Shown here: positions 23,965 through 34,983 of the stretch, piece by piece
Numbering within the stretch: position 1 is the stretch's first letter
Layout: the number at the start of each line of letters is the position of its first letter
The notes under the pieces: generated by a model
The model's input: the letters and a program-made list of their open reading frames with translations, nothing else
Database searches by the model: none
What the model was told of the DNA's origin: nothing
NCBI RefSeq assembly: GCF_000002865.3
Contig: NW_001865039.1
Coordinates: forward strand, 1,902,438-1,966,437
Length of the DNA: 64,000 bases
DNA from: Monosiga brevicollis MX1
Taxonomy: Eukaryota > Opisthokonta > Choanoflagellata > Craspedida > Salpingoecidae
Reading direction: 5' to 3'
Made by a program: the position numbers and the translations under genes

Positions 23965-26423
23965 TCTCAAGCAGCGTGATGCCAAGATCTACTGGGGTAC
24001 CGCCACAACTGGCAAGCCTCATTTGGCCTACTTTGTGCCCATGTCCAAGATCTCCGACTTTCTGCGCGCTGGCTGCGAGGTACATGATGTAGTCTTCTCA
24101 CGCCATCCTTCGTCGGGCGGGCCCGCGCGCTCTACCATTTACGACATTCTCAATCACCTTGATTCTCTCCTCTCCTTTCCTTTCCTTTCCTACTTTCCTA
24201 GGTGACCATTCTTTTGGCTGATCTGCACGCCTACCTGGACAACATGAAGGCTCCCTGGGAGCTTCTCAAGCTGCGTGTCGAGTACTACAAGGAGGTCGTC
24301 ACGGTACGGCTGCTGAGAGCCTTCAACGCAACAAGCTTTCGTCCCTCCTTCTCTCGTTCATTTCATTTAAAAGGCTCACCATGGCTCCTCCTCTCTGTGT
24401 CGAATGCTCGCATCATTTTCTTCGTTGTCAAAGGCCATGCTCGAGTCCATTGGTGTGCCTGTGGACAAGCTCAAGTTTGTCATTGGTACCTCTTACCAGC
24501 TTTCCGAGTACGTTGCAACCACCATCATCCACCCTGCCCGGCCCAATTCCCTGGCTTGTTCACCCTCTCCCCGCTCTACTTGTCGAGCATGTAAGGCATC
24601 TCGCTTTGAGCTAACCCGACTCGACTTTGACAGGAAGTACACGCTGGATGGCATGAAGCTGTTCACCATGTGCTCCCAGCACGATGCCGTCAAGGCCGGC
24701 GCCGAGGTCGTCAAGCAGAGCGCCAGCCCTCCGCTCAGTGGCCTCATCTACCCCGTCTACCAGTGGCTGGATGAAGAGTACCTCGGCTGCGATGCCCAGT
24801 TTGGCGGTGTTGACCAACGCAAGATCTTCATGTCTGCCGAAAAGTCAGTTGTCCCGTGCCGTTGCATCGGCCCCACGTGTGGCGAGGCCAGAGCAAGCAC
24901 ATTGACCTGTGGAAAATCTTCTCACGTCTCGCGCCACCTCGGCCGTTGCAGGTACCTGCCCAAGCTTGGCTACAAGGAGCGCTGCCATCTCATGAACGTG
25001 ATGGTCCCGGGCCTGACCGGTGACAAGATGAGCTCATCGGATATCGACTCCAAGATTGATCTCCTCGACCCGCCAAATGCCGTCAAGAAGAAAATCCGCA
25101 AGGTCTTTTGCGAGCCCGGCAACGTGGAGAAGAACCCCCTGCTTGAGTGGGTTGAGAAGGTCATCTTTGTCATCTACGGCCGTACGTTTTGAATCGCCTT
25201 GCACCCTTTGCGCCGACGAGCCGCGCCATGCCCTCATCAATTTGATGTGTACTCCTTTCTGTCCCGATTCCACCAGAGTTTGACTTGCTGCGCAAGGATC
25301 AGGACACAGTCGTGTACACGGACATGACCAAGCTGCGCGCTGATTTTGCCGCGGAGAACGTGCATCCTGGAGACTTGAAGGACAGCGTCATTGCCGTGCT
25401 GAACCGCCTGTTGGACCCCATCCGCAAGCGTTTCGAGGAGCCTCGTCTCAAGAAGCTTACGGCCGAAGCCTATCCTCCCCCGCCCAAGGCCGCCAAGGAG
25501 CCCAAGCAAAAGGGTGGTGCTGCCCCAGCGGCTGCTGGCCCCGAAAATACGGCCATGGACCCCAGCCGCCTGGACATCCGCATTGGCAAGATTGTCTCCG
25601 TGGAGCGTCATCCCGATGCCGAGAAACTCTTTGTTGAAAAGGTTGGTCCCCCATAGCTCCCTATTAAAAAGTCTTGGGAAAGATTGAAAAAACGTCGTTC
25701 GTTTGTTTTTTCGCTTTGCCACCTTTGGCACAACTGTAGCTTCATGAATGCCTCGCTTTTGCCGTGTTTACTTCCATCAGGTGGATCTGGGTGAGGCATC
25801 TGGCCCCCGCACCATCATCAGTGGCCTCGTGGGCCGTGTTGAACAGTCAGAGCTTGAGGGCCGCATGGTTCGTCGTCTGCTTTTTTTTTTTGCTTTAATT
25901 GCTTTGATTATAAAATTTTTATTGTCTGATGCCCGGCTTGCCGTTTTTTTTTTTTTTTGTTTTTTTTGTTTTTTTTTTTTCTAATTTCTTTCTTAGGTTG
26001 TTGCCCTCTGCAATCTGAAGCCCTCCAAGATGCGCGGTATCATGAGCGAGGGCATGTTGCTTTGTGCCAGCACGTACGTTGTTTGCTCCCGTAGCCTTTT
26101 CCCCATTTTTCCCTCTTCGATATCTGCGTCCGTTTCCTTGACCAACCAAGCTGACCGCTTCTGTAAATTGGCATAGACCCGATGCCGTTGAGCCCCTGTC
26201 GCCGCCCGAGGGCGCCGCCATCGGCGACCGCGTCACCTGCGTCGGTGCCAGCGATGGCGCACCTGATGCACAGCTCAAGAGCAAGCAGAAGGTTTGGGAA
26301 ACCTTGCAGCCGGACATGAAGACGAGTGATGCCTGCGTGGCCGCCTGGAAGGGCCAGGCCTTTGAGGTCAAGGGCAAGGGCAACGTTACCACCAAATCAC
26401 TCAAGAGCGTTGAGATCAAGTAA
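23965..26423 (+). CDS. YARS1: Cytosolic tyrosyl-tRNA synthetase with EMAP-II domain (5' end missing)
   Basis: Partial gene; the visible part begins [20 protein letters not shown], with the class I HIGH-like element, and lacks roughly the first 30 residues, hidden in the gap. The exons give [97 protein letters not shown] (class I KMSSS loop) and a C-terminal EMAP-II/tRNA-binding domain ([46 protein letters not shown]). It charges tRNA-Tyr in the cytosol. TyrRS fused to an EMAP-II domain is the animal arrangement; yeast TyrRS lacks it. Alignment with human YARS1 is close from end to end. Confidence 0.95.
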
Positions 26424-26547
26424 ATGCTATAGAGAGCACAGGTCTAGACGTCAATTGAACCTCCTTCGACCTTTAGCACCTTGATCGGACCCTCTGAAGT
26501 CACTCATGGCGGCCACTCTTTTAACGGAGAGCCAATGGAGCAGCTGG

Positions 26548-28406
26548 CTAGGCCGTCTCCAGCTGGTGCCGCAATGAGATGGCTTTTTGCAAAACCCATT
26601 TGAAGGTGGTCTTGTCCCGCGCATAAATGCCCCGGCTTTTGTCGTTCTGCGTGTTGGCAACAGCAGTCCAGAGTGCAACGCACAGCAGGGGTTACACGAC
26701 GAGCATCTGACTCGAGCACCAGAACCAAGCCAGGACAAGACAATGCTCACCGCAATCCGCGCCATCTCATCGGGTGACATGTTTTGCATGGCATAGCCTA
26801 GCAGCATGCGAATGTCTGCCGCACCAGCCACCGATATGAGACAAAACACTTCTCAACCATCAAAGTCTAAGAAAGGAACCTCATGCAAATGCCAAAGGGC
26901 AATGCACCTACAATCAGCAGTGGCCAAGTCGTAGTCGTGACGGCACTCTTCGGGGCTGTAGCTGATGTTGGCGCCGAATTTGTGCAAAAACATCTCGAAT
27001 TGCTGCCGATAAACTTCGAGCAGCTCTTCTTCCCTGCTTCCAAGACGGACAATCATGAGCAGACGCTTTTGGAGAAGAAGTAAAAACAAAAATGGACCAG
27101 CCATCCCCCAAAAACACGTACCTTTCAAGAACGGGTGCTCGCAAGCACGTCACGAACATGTAGATGACGTCCATCACACCGAGCCCCATGCCGGTCCATT
27201 GCCAGTCAATCAGGGCCATCCCACCACTCAGGTCGTCGCTTGTGGGATTCATTTCTGCAACAGAACCAGCACTGATGCGCGGGAAGAAGCAGTTGGCGGC
27301 CTTGAAATCCCCATGAATGACCGTGTGCACTGTGGCGCCCGTCGCGCGCAGGCGTTGGTTGATGACTGGTGCCAAATCCCGATAGGCCTGGCCCAACGCG
27401 AGCACCTCGGGCGACCGAAAGAATGGGTCTTCATCACTGGCAAAACGCGCAATCATATTGCCAAACGTCTATTACCAAGTGGACGTGGGTGATGCCCGCA
27501 AAGTGAAAGGCACCAAGAGACTGGTCTGTTAACAAGCAACAGTCGACCGAGACGGCAATGATAGAGGCATGTGGTTGATACCTGTGGAGTACGAGGAATC
27601 TCCGTCGGGTCGTATTTTCGCTTTTCCAGATCCCAATATCCGCCTACGCCTCGCGCAGATGAGCGTGTAACGAGATTATCAACAGCACGTGGTGGGCGCT
27701 TGACCTGGGCGCTTGGCAGAGGGACTGACCTTGTGGCCAGAGATGTTCTTGAGCTGTCGCCAACAAGGATGGATGGGCGAGAAAGTAGGCGTGCATTTTG
27801 GCAATGGTCCCCAAAGCAACGCAAGCCTGCTCAAAGGTGTAGTCGTTGAGCTGGGTATAATCTTCGAGCGACTCGACGACGGTCATGAATCTTGATTGCA
27901 GAGGATCGTCGTGTGGCTCCACGTGCGTAAAGTAAGGATGGGCCACTGCAATGTGGGCTTCATCGGCGAGCCTTTGCGCAAAGTCTCGCACAAACCTAGA
28001 CGCACGGCACGGGTAAGCGACGGTGCATCTCATTCGATACCACATTGTCTAAGCACACCCGGCCTGGACCTACATGGCCTCATTTTGATACGATTTGACA
28101 TCACGCGCCAGCTTGCCCGCAGGACGAGCTGTCATGTCCTTGGCCACACAGCGCTTCAACAGCAGCGTACGGGCTCCCTAAATGCGGTCAAGGGGGCGTG
28201 AGAGCTGCACCATTGATCAATCGTGTCTCAGCTTTGACGGAAAACGCAAGGACGAGAACGTACCGTTTCCTTTCGCATGCCTGGAGTTTGCAAAACCATC
28301 TTGACCACATGGCTGTGGCGGGTACGAACAGCCGTGGCCTCTGGTGCATAGAAGCCAATGCAAGCTTTTGCCTTGGGATGCTGCAGGTTTTCCCGAATCC
28401 ATGCCA
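26548..28406 (-). CDS. APH/choline-kinase-like small-molecule phosphotransferase (N-terminus incomplete)
   Basis: Exons on the minus strand, N to C: VAWIRENLQHPKAKACIGFY, HVVKMVLQTPGMRKET, GARTLLLKRCVAKDMTARPA, DVKSYQNEAM, FVRDFAQRLADEAHIAVAHP, FEQACVALGTIAKMHAYFLA, VHTVIHGDFKAANCFFPR, GGMALIDWQWTGMGLGVMDV, EELLEVYRQQFEMFLHKFGA, MQNMSPDEMARIAVS and TTFKWVLQKAISLRHQLETA. HGDFKAAN is the catalytic Brenner motif (HxDxxxxN) and LIDWQW the metal-binding Asp motif of the aminoglycoside phosphotransferase/EcKinase clan; TLLLKR probably carries the ATP-binding lysine. The substrate cannot be told from sequence. Exons from 28406 back join in phase, but the first coding exon was not found. The stop is at 26548-26550. 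Confidence 0.75.
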
Positions 28407-28711
28407 CTGCAACGCCATATCATAGCATGCAGCTTGATGTAAGTCGATATGGGGAATCAAATCAAGTTTTTTGCGCTTGCGCTTGAGTGCGGGCTCAAGA
28501 GATGGATGTGCGTGGGAGGGGGTGCGCTTGGAGGGGTTGATCGATTGCAGGACTGGAGATCAGGTATGATGATCTCTAGCTCCCCAGCCTTCAACCCAAC
28601 TCGACACACGCGCCCAGCGCGACAAAAGAATGGGGAAAAAAAGGCCAGGGAGTGGGAGAGCAGGAGGGAAAATGCCAGAGTCGTGTACACAGACTGGAGG
28701 TGCGGAACAAT
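28407..28711. other. Region between APH-like kinase and BPNT1
   Basis: Both neighbours are on the minus strand. The missing first exon and promoter of the APH-like kinase probably lie here; I see no clear candidate. Confidence 0.4.
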
Positions 28712-30580
28712 TTATGACGAACCAGTGATGGGTTCACCAGACGGGGTTTTGGTAATGTCCGCCGTGCGATCGTCGAGGCCGGCACAGCGCACAGCGACGG
28801 GCAGAAGCTCTGGGCGCAGTGTGCCCAGAACACCCTTGGTGTTGTGCAATAAATGATGCTTGGCGAACGGATAGTCATACGGCTCCCCATTTCGGTCTAC
28901 CATGCCGTCATCGAGTAAGTGCAAGACGGGTGGTGGCATCGGGACGATGATCGTCCTGTGACCCAAAGGGTCAAAGAAGGAAAGGAAAGGCCTGGGGACA
29001 AAGCAGGCACCATGAACCTGATGCACCGACTTACTCGTAACAACGCCCTTGAGGGCTCGAAACATAGCTTCGCCTGGAGCAGTGTCCCATCGCTTGGTGC
29101 CTAGAATGGCGAGTGAAGTTCCAAATGAAGGCACTCCGCTTCACAAAGCGCACGTAGGCCCCACCGTCGGCCAGAGAGTGAGCGAATCCCACCTGCGCCT
29201 GTGGTCAAATATAGATCGGCTTGGTTCTCCAACACTAAAAGCATTTTGTTTCCCGTGCCGCCCGCCCTACAACAAGGTCACATGTGAAGAAGAGGACCTC
29301 GAGGTTTGCCAAGCGGGGCCGACCGGCGACCATGTACAAAACGGCCAAGGCCACTCTCGACCAACCGCAGAATGGTATCGGGCTGCAGGGCATCGAGCGC
29401 CGCTTGCAATTCGCCATCGAGACGAGATGCGGTTATGGCCACGCGCAGGCGCTGTGCCTGTAACAAAGGGCACAACGGGGGACAAAAAAAAAAGCATAGG
29501 GATTAGGCCCGGCGACGGTAAAATTGAGCAGGGGCGGATTATCATTCCGACTCAAGTGCCGGCTTGGCTGTCACGCACATCTGTGGGCATGGAGGGAGCG
29601 GGATCGTGGCCATAGACGCCGAGGCCAACAGCGCCGTAGATAATGCGGCCTGGAGAGTCGACCGAGGCCTCACCGACACGCGAGGTCTTGAACGGCTGGC
29701 CGATAACGCCCGCCACAGGCTGACCATCTATGATTAGGTTTGGATCACAAAAATAATGACATGCCAGTGTGAATCAGTACCCAGATATCCGAGGGCGTGG
29801 AGGGAGAATCCATGCTTTCTTGGCACATACCCAGACAGATGCCAATGAGGACTGTCACGGCTTCGTAAACGCGGCGGGTAAACTCGCGGGTGGCGTCCAG
29901 AGGATCGACAAACACTGTCACACGCTGCATATCGACGGGTTTGGCCAGTTCTGCGGGCCAGGGCTTGCCCTCGAGGTCGGGATGCTCAGTGGAAGGTACT
30001 TGGACCAGATCCTTGGGGTCGTCGGGACTCGTAATGATGCCTAGATTCCAAAAAAAGCCCAAGCAGGTCGTAAGGCCCCGAGCTAGGGTGCCACCACCCG
30101 CCGACCCGGAAGCTGAGGCAAGACGGAAAGAGACAAAGAGTGACAGACCTTCCTCTTCACCCACAATCTGCAATTCTGGCCAAGCCTGCTGCAGCGATCC
30201 GACGATCAAGGTTTGCGCCCTATGCATGCCGGCATTAAGGGCAAGGATGTTCATTGGTATCCAAAGAGGTCACGGCACGGGCAAGGAATTATTCGCGAGC
30301 AAAGTACCGTCGGTCAGCCATGGTCTGTGGATCTTCGCACTGGCTCGGCTCTTCCGCCGTGCCCTCGTGCCCCTCGTCCAGGGCCTTGTCCACCGCGTGA
30401 AGCTGCCCACCGCGAGCCACATCACGAATCACCTGCCGCCACGGTTCCATGAGCAAAGAGATACAAGGAAAAAAAAGCAGACGCGTCAACCCCAATCCCA
30501 CCCACCTGTCCCGCCCGCGTCGCCAAATGCAAGGACGCCGCTAAAAGCTGGCGCAGCTCCACTTGCGACGCTGCCATCAT
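28712..30580 (-). CDS. BPNT1: BPNT1-like 3'(2'),5'-bisphosphate nucleotidase
   Basis: Minus-strand exons: MMAASQVELRQLLAASLHLA-TRAGQ, VIRDVARGGQLHAVDKALDE, CEDPQTMADR, AQTLIVGSLQQAWPELQIVG-EEEG, VFVDPLDATREFTRRVYEAV, TVLIGIC, DGQPVAGVIGQPFKTSRVGE, GRIIYGAVGLGVYG, RLRVAITASRLDGELQAALD, TKRWDTAPGEAMFRALKG and HHLLHNTKGVLGTLRPELLP. GEEEG, DPLDATREFT and WDTAPGE are the Li+-sensitive, Mg2+-dependent phosphatase motifs, and the order matches human BPNT1. The usual DPLDGT reads DPLDAT. BPNT1 hydrolyses PAP to AMP, clearing the by-product of sulphate transfer. ATG codons at 30575-30580 give two adjacent Met; the stop is at 28712-28714. Confidence 0.88.
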
Positions 30581-30831
30581 CAACGGTTTCACCCTTTTTT
30601 GCCGAACCGCGTCTCTCTTAAATCTCTCAAACTCCCTCGATGTTTATTGTTCTCTAAATCTCTACACTCTGAATTCTCTCTCTCTAAATCTCTCTGAATC
30701 TCTCTCTTGTGATCAGTCTTCTCTTTCGTGATCAGAGTCTCTCTCCTCTCTCAAACCCTCTCTCTCTCAAACCCTCTCTCTCTCAAACCCTCTCTCTCTC
30801 AAACCCTCTCTCTCTCAAACCCTCTCTCTTT

Positions 30832-30878
<47 letters not shown>

Positions 30879-31008
30879 AATCTCTCTCTTCATCATAATA
30901 ATCATAGATTAAACTTCAAGTCTAAAGGGCAGGCCGGGCAGGCGGCACAGGGTTTGCAGCTGGCAAGAGCATGGAAACGTTGCTGGTAGAGCCATCGGGT
31001 CTTATGGG
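30581..31008. repeat. CT-rich array with CAAACC and TAAAT interruptions
   Basis: From about 30603 to 30890 the sequence is almost pure CT. It includes five copies of a 16-nt unit CTCTCTCTCAAACCCT (about 30749-30830), a plain (CT)n of about 40 nt, and TGATCAG spacers. It lies upstream of BPNT1 (minus strand), so it may sit in its promoter. No gene seen. Confidence 0.85.
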
Positions 31009-32308
31009 TCAGTCATCGCCGGGCTCGAGGCGGCCGTTGAGCTGGTGCACGGCTCGCTCGGTGAGCTCTTGGCGGGATACCCATTCCCAGGGAAAGTCAA
31101 CATCGGGTCTGGTGCCAGAGTCACGCGCCAGTTCGCCCACGGTCCACAGAACAGCTAGTCGAGCTCGCAGCACCGAAGCTCCGAGCTCAACGAAAATGTC
31201 ACGCGCCGCTGCGGGGCATTGGTGCAAGGCGAAAACGCCAAACTGTCGTGCAATCAAGAGTCAAGGACGCAAGTGTGAGATGATTTGCGCCTTGACACGG
31301 CGCGTGTGGAGCAAAGACATACCACATCCTCGCACAAGGGATCACTGCCTTGGCTGATCATGAGACGGTAGAGCTGGCGCTCGCGCTCCCCGACTTGGCC
31401 ATCGTTGTCCCACGTCAAGATGTGCAGCGGCGTATTTCCACTCTGCGCCAAGAGATAGGGATAAGCAGGACGCTCGATAATGGCGTTCGTTGCCTCGCCA
31501 TCAGACGGAGGACCAAGTCTTCCTACCTCTTGAGTGACGTTGGGGTTGGCCCCGGCGTCCAAAAGAGCTTCGGCCAGCTCGATGGGACCATTACTCATGG
31601 CCATGTGCAGCGGAGCCATTTGCGTCTGCCAAGGCGGGGATGATCCTCACATCAGCGGCGAAGTCATGGGCAGGAATGATAGACACCACAGAAAGCGCGA
31701 CCCCAACCCTTGGCCGGGGCTGGCTCGGGGACGTGATGTGGCATACCACGGTCTTGATATTCGGGTCGGCGCCCGCTGCCAGCAGCAGCAGGACCATGTC
31801 CATGTCCACATTGACGCTGCAGCTCGAGAAGAGAGGGGTCCAATTCTGCAGAGCAAAGCAAAGCGCTGCAGTCAGCAAAGACTCGGGTGCGGGACTCAAG
31901 GCTGCACCACACCCACACTCACGAGTTTGTTGACTTCATTGACGTGGGCCCCGCAGCGGAGCATCAGCCGCACAGTGCGGCAGAGGCCAAGGATACAAGC
32001 CTTGTGAAAATTGCTAAAGCCATCCTGCGCAGCAACGTCAAGACACGCAACCCCACCAGCCATGGTCCGTGAGCAGGGCATGCACAAACAGGACGGCGGG
32101 CATGCAACATGCCGACACCAACAAGACAAGCCACCCTGGTCCAAGGCCGTACCCGATCTCGGCAGGCCATGATAAGCTGCTGTTGGCTTGGCTCAACCTT
32201 GGCAAAGTAGTCGGCAAATTCATCGTCTCTTCCCTTTTCAAGTGGTACCTCCAACGGCACCCGCCCACCGCCACTACCCCCGCCATGCTCGCCCTTGCCC
32301 GCTGCCAT
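31009..32308 (-). CDS. Ankyrin-repeat protein
   Basis: Minus-strand exons, N to C: MAAGKGEHGGGSGGGRVPLE, an acidic linker, DGFSNFHKACILGLCRTVRL-MLRCGAHVNEVNKL, NWTPLFSSCSVNVDMDMVLL-LLAAGADPNIKT, MAPLHMAMSNGPIELAEALL-DAGANPNVTQE, SGNTPLHILTWDNDGQVGER and MISQGSDPLCEDV, then ARDIFVELGASVLRARLAVL and a short tail. Four ankyrin repeats with the TPLH and GADPN consensus are clear; a degenerate fifth may follow. Ankyrin repeats are protein-binding scaffolds. The Gly-rich N-terminus and the tail resemble no family I know. An adapter role is likely, but the partner is unknown. The stop is at 31009-31011. Confidence 0.85.
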
Positions 32309-32471
32309 GACTGCTCCTTTGGCCTGCTGCCCAAAATTTTAAATTACGTGCGGACATGGACATGAATAAGATGAATTCAATATTCTCTGACTTTTTGCTC
32401 GAATTGAACGCTATCTCTCTTCCAGCTTTGGTTTATCGTTATTGACTTTTGTGCGAATTTGTACATCTCTC

Positions 32472-32502
<31 letters not shown>

Positions 32503-32543
32503 CTCTCGCTCTCTCTCGCGTTTTTTTCAAGACATTGATCGGC
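32309..32543. other. Divergent promoter region, ankyrin protein / GST
   Basis: Short space of 235 nt between divergent start codons. It holds a (CT)n tract at about 32466-32518 directly before the GST start and an AT-rich stretch at 32335-32400. It is likely a bidirectional promoter. Confidence 0.5.
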
Positions 32544-33869
32544 ATGATGAGGTTTCAAGATCCGGAGACGGCATATGCGCTGTGGCTGCTGCTGCTGCCC
32601 TTGGCGACGGGGAGCAGCTGGATGACGTGTGCTTGGGTCATTCCCCTTATGGCGTTGGCTGGAATGGCCATGCGCTTTGCGCTTCTTTTCAAAGGTCAGC
32701 GTCTTTGTTTGGAGGCGTCAATCGGAGGCGTCCCGTGACCGGCCGCTCTCTGATCATGATGATGCCCGGGACCCCGTGGCACTGTGTAGCCAAGAAACGG
32801 ACGCCCATCCTACATACCATCACCTTTTCACACTTTGTCGAGCGCGTGCGCTGGACGATGCAACGCCTCAACTTTGAGTACAAGGAGCAGCCCGATGTTG
32901 GCGTGTTTGGCCTCCTGATGCAGGTCAGTCAGCTGGCTCGGCCACGCGCGCGCACTCCCCACATACAACAGAACTTCAGTCCCCACCAGCTTCAGCACTG
33001 GTACACCTGATGACATGGGCGCTTGGCTCATGGATTCTTACCAATAGGCTCGCACGGTTCCGCGGTTGGAGTTGCCAGCGGCCCAAACGGTCATCGGAGA
33101 TAGCTCGGCCATCATGGACTACCTCTGGGCGCAAGCCCAAGCGTGAGTTGGGTCCCCGTCTTTGGAAGCGATAACACGGGCAAAGTCAGGAAGAACAACT
33201 CTCTTTACGGCGGAATGATTGCTGTTTTGCGGTATGCGCGGCTCACACCGCCACCGCTCCGCCCTCTTGTCCGACTGTAACTGGCTTAGATCGCCTGAAA
33301 CTGCGGAGCGGGCCGCGTTTCTGCGGCCGACTCCCGAAATTCTCGAACTCGAGAAGGAGATGTGCGAGGTGCTGGGCAACCAGAGCCGCCGCTGGGTACG
33401 ACAGCTGTAGTTGATCACGCGACTCTGAACTCGATGCTGGTCCCGTCTTGTTGATTCATATCCGCCCTCCGCTTCTGCCTCCGACTCCTTCGCTGCCTGC
33501 TGCCGTAGCTATACCAACACATCTTCGATCATCCTCAAATCCTGTTGGGTCTGTGGGGTATCAAGGACAAGCGCATCCCAACGTGGCAGCGCATGCTATT
33601 GCCGTACATCTACCCCTTGCTTCGGTCAGCTGCCTGGCCTGTCGTGCTGTCTCGTTCAAGCCTTGATGTGACCTGCAGGCCTTGCCTCACCCGCTGGGTT
33701 GCAAATCTTAGCGAGAGCGTACGCTCCATGTTGAATATTTCCCCGCGTTCCGCCGAGCGCGTTATGGAGCGCGTGGAGGTGTGATTCTCGCTATTGTTGA
33801 AAGTGCGCGTCGCCACGGTCCATCACGAGGCCGCTCCGCAAGTTGAGTCGCGATTGCCATCTTACAATG

Positions 33870-33904
<35 letters not shown>

Positions 33905-34305
33905 TGGTTTTCTCATCGCCCAGGCCATGTTCGCCAAGCTGGACGAGCAGCTGGAGAAGAGCGGTGGGCCTTTCTTGTTTGGCAAGGAGCTGACGCGTGC
34001 TGACATCACCCTTGCCAGCCTGGCCGCCACCGTCATCTGCCCCGATGTCAACTACACTGGTACGCCCCCAGTTCTCTGCTCCTCGGCAAGACCTGCGCGG
34101 TATCAGGCACCTCGCTTTTCTCACACTTTTTTTCTCCTGGGCAACCGATCACTCCCGCTGTGCAGGCAACGTGGCCATCGCAGACTGCCTCCAGTTTGAC
34201 ATCATGCCCGACGTGGTGCAGCGCCAGGTCCTCAAGCTTCGCGCGACCAAGGCCGGTGCCCTGGTCCAACGCTTGTATCGTGACGAGCGCATCCCCACCG
34301 CTTAG
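32544..34305 (+). CDS. GST-fold protein with N-terminal membrane segments
   Basis: Exon 1 encodes MMRFQDPETAYALWLLLLPL-ATGSSWMTCAWVIPLMALAG-MAMRFALLFK, two hydrophobic stretches. It splices in phase (donor at about 32694, acceptor TGTGTAG near 32790) to AKKRTPILHTITFSHFVERV-RWTMQRLNFEYKEQPDV, the start of a thioredoxin-like GST fold of the SHFxExVRW type. Then come ARTVPRLELPAAQTVIGDSS-AIMDYLWAQ, SPETAERAAFLRPTPEILEL, HPQILLGLWGIKDKRIPTWQ, SPRSAERVMERVE, AMFAKLDEQLEKSGGPFLFG, KELTRADITLASLAATVI and LKLRATKAGALVQRLYRDER. The second half is a typical GST C-terminal helical domain. Serine or histidine sits where catalytic Cys/Tyr residues occur in other GSTs, so activity is uncertain. Membrane anchoring is predicted. 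Confidence 0.78.
33871..33905. repeat. (TTTC)n microsatellite in GST intron
   Basis: About eight TTTC units within the intron before the exon starting AMFAKLDEQ. Confidence 0.8.

Positions 34306-34983
<678 letters not shown>

Noticed and set aside
23233-24085. Frames of 250-268 codons on the minus strand spanning the N block
   Set aside because: Most of the length is N, and the remainder is translated CT repeat or the reverse strand of TyrRS.
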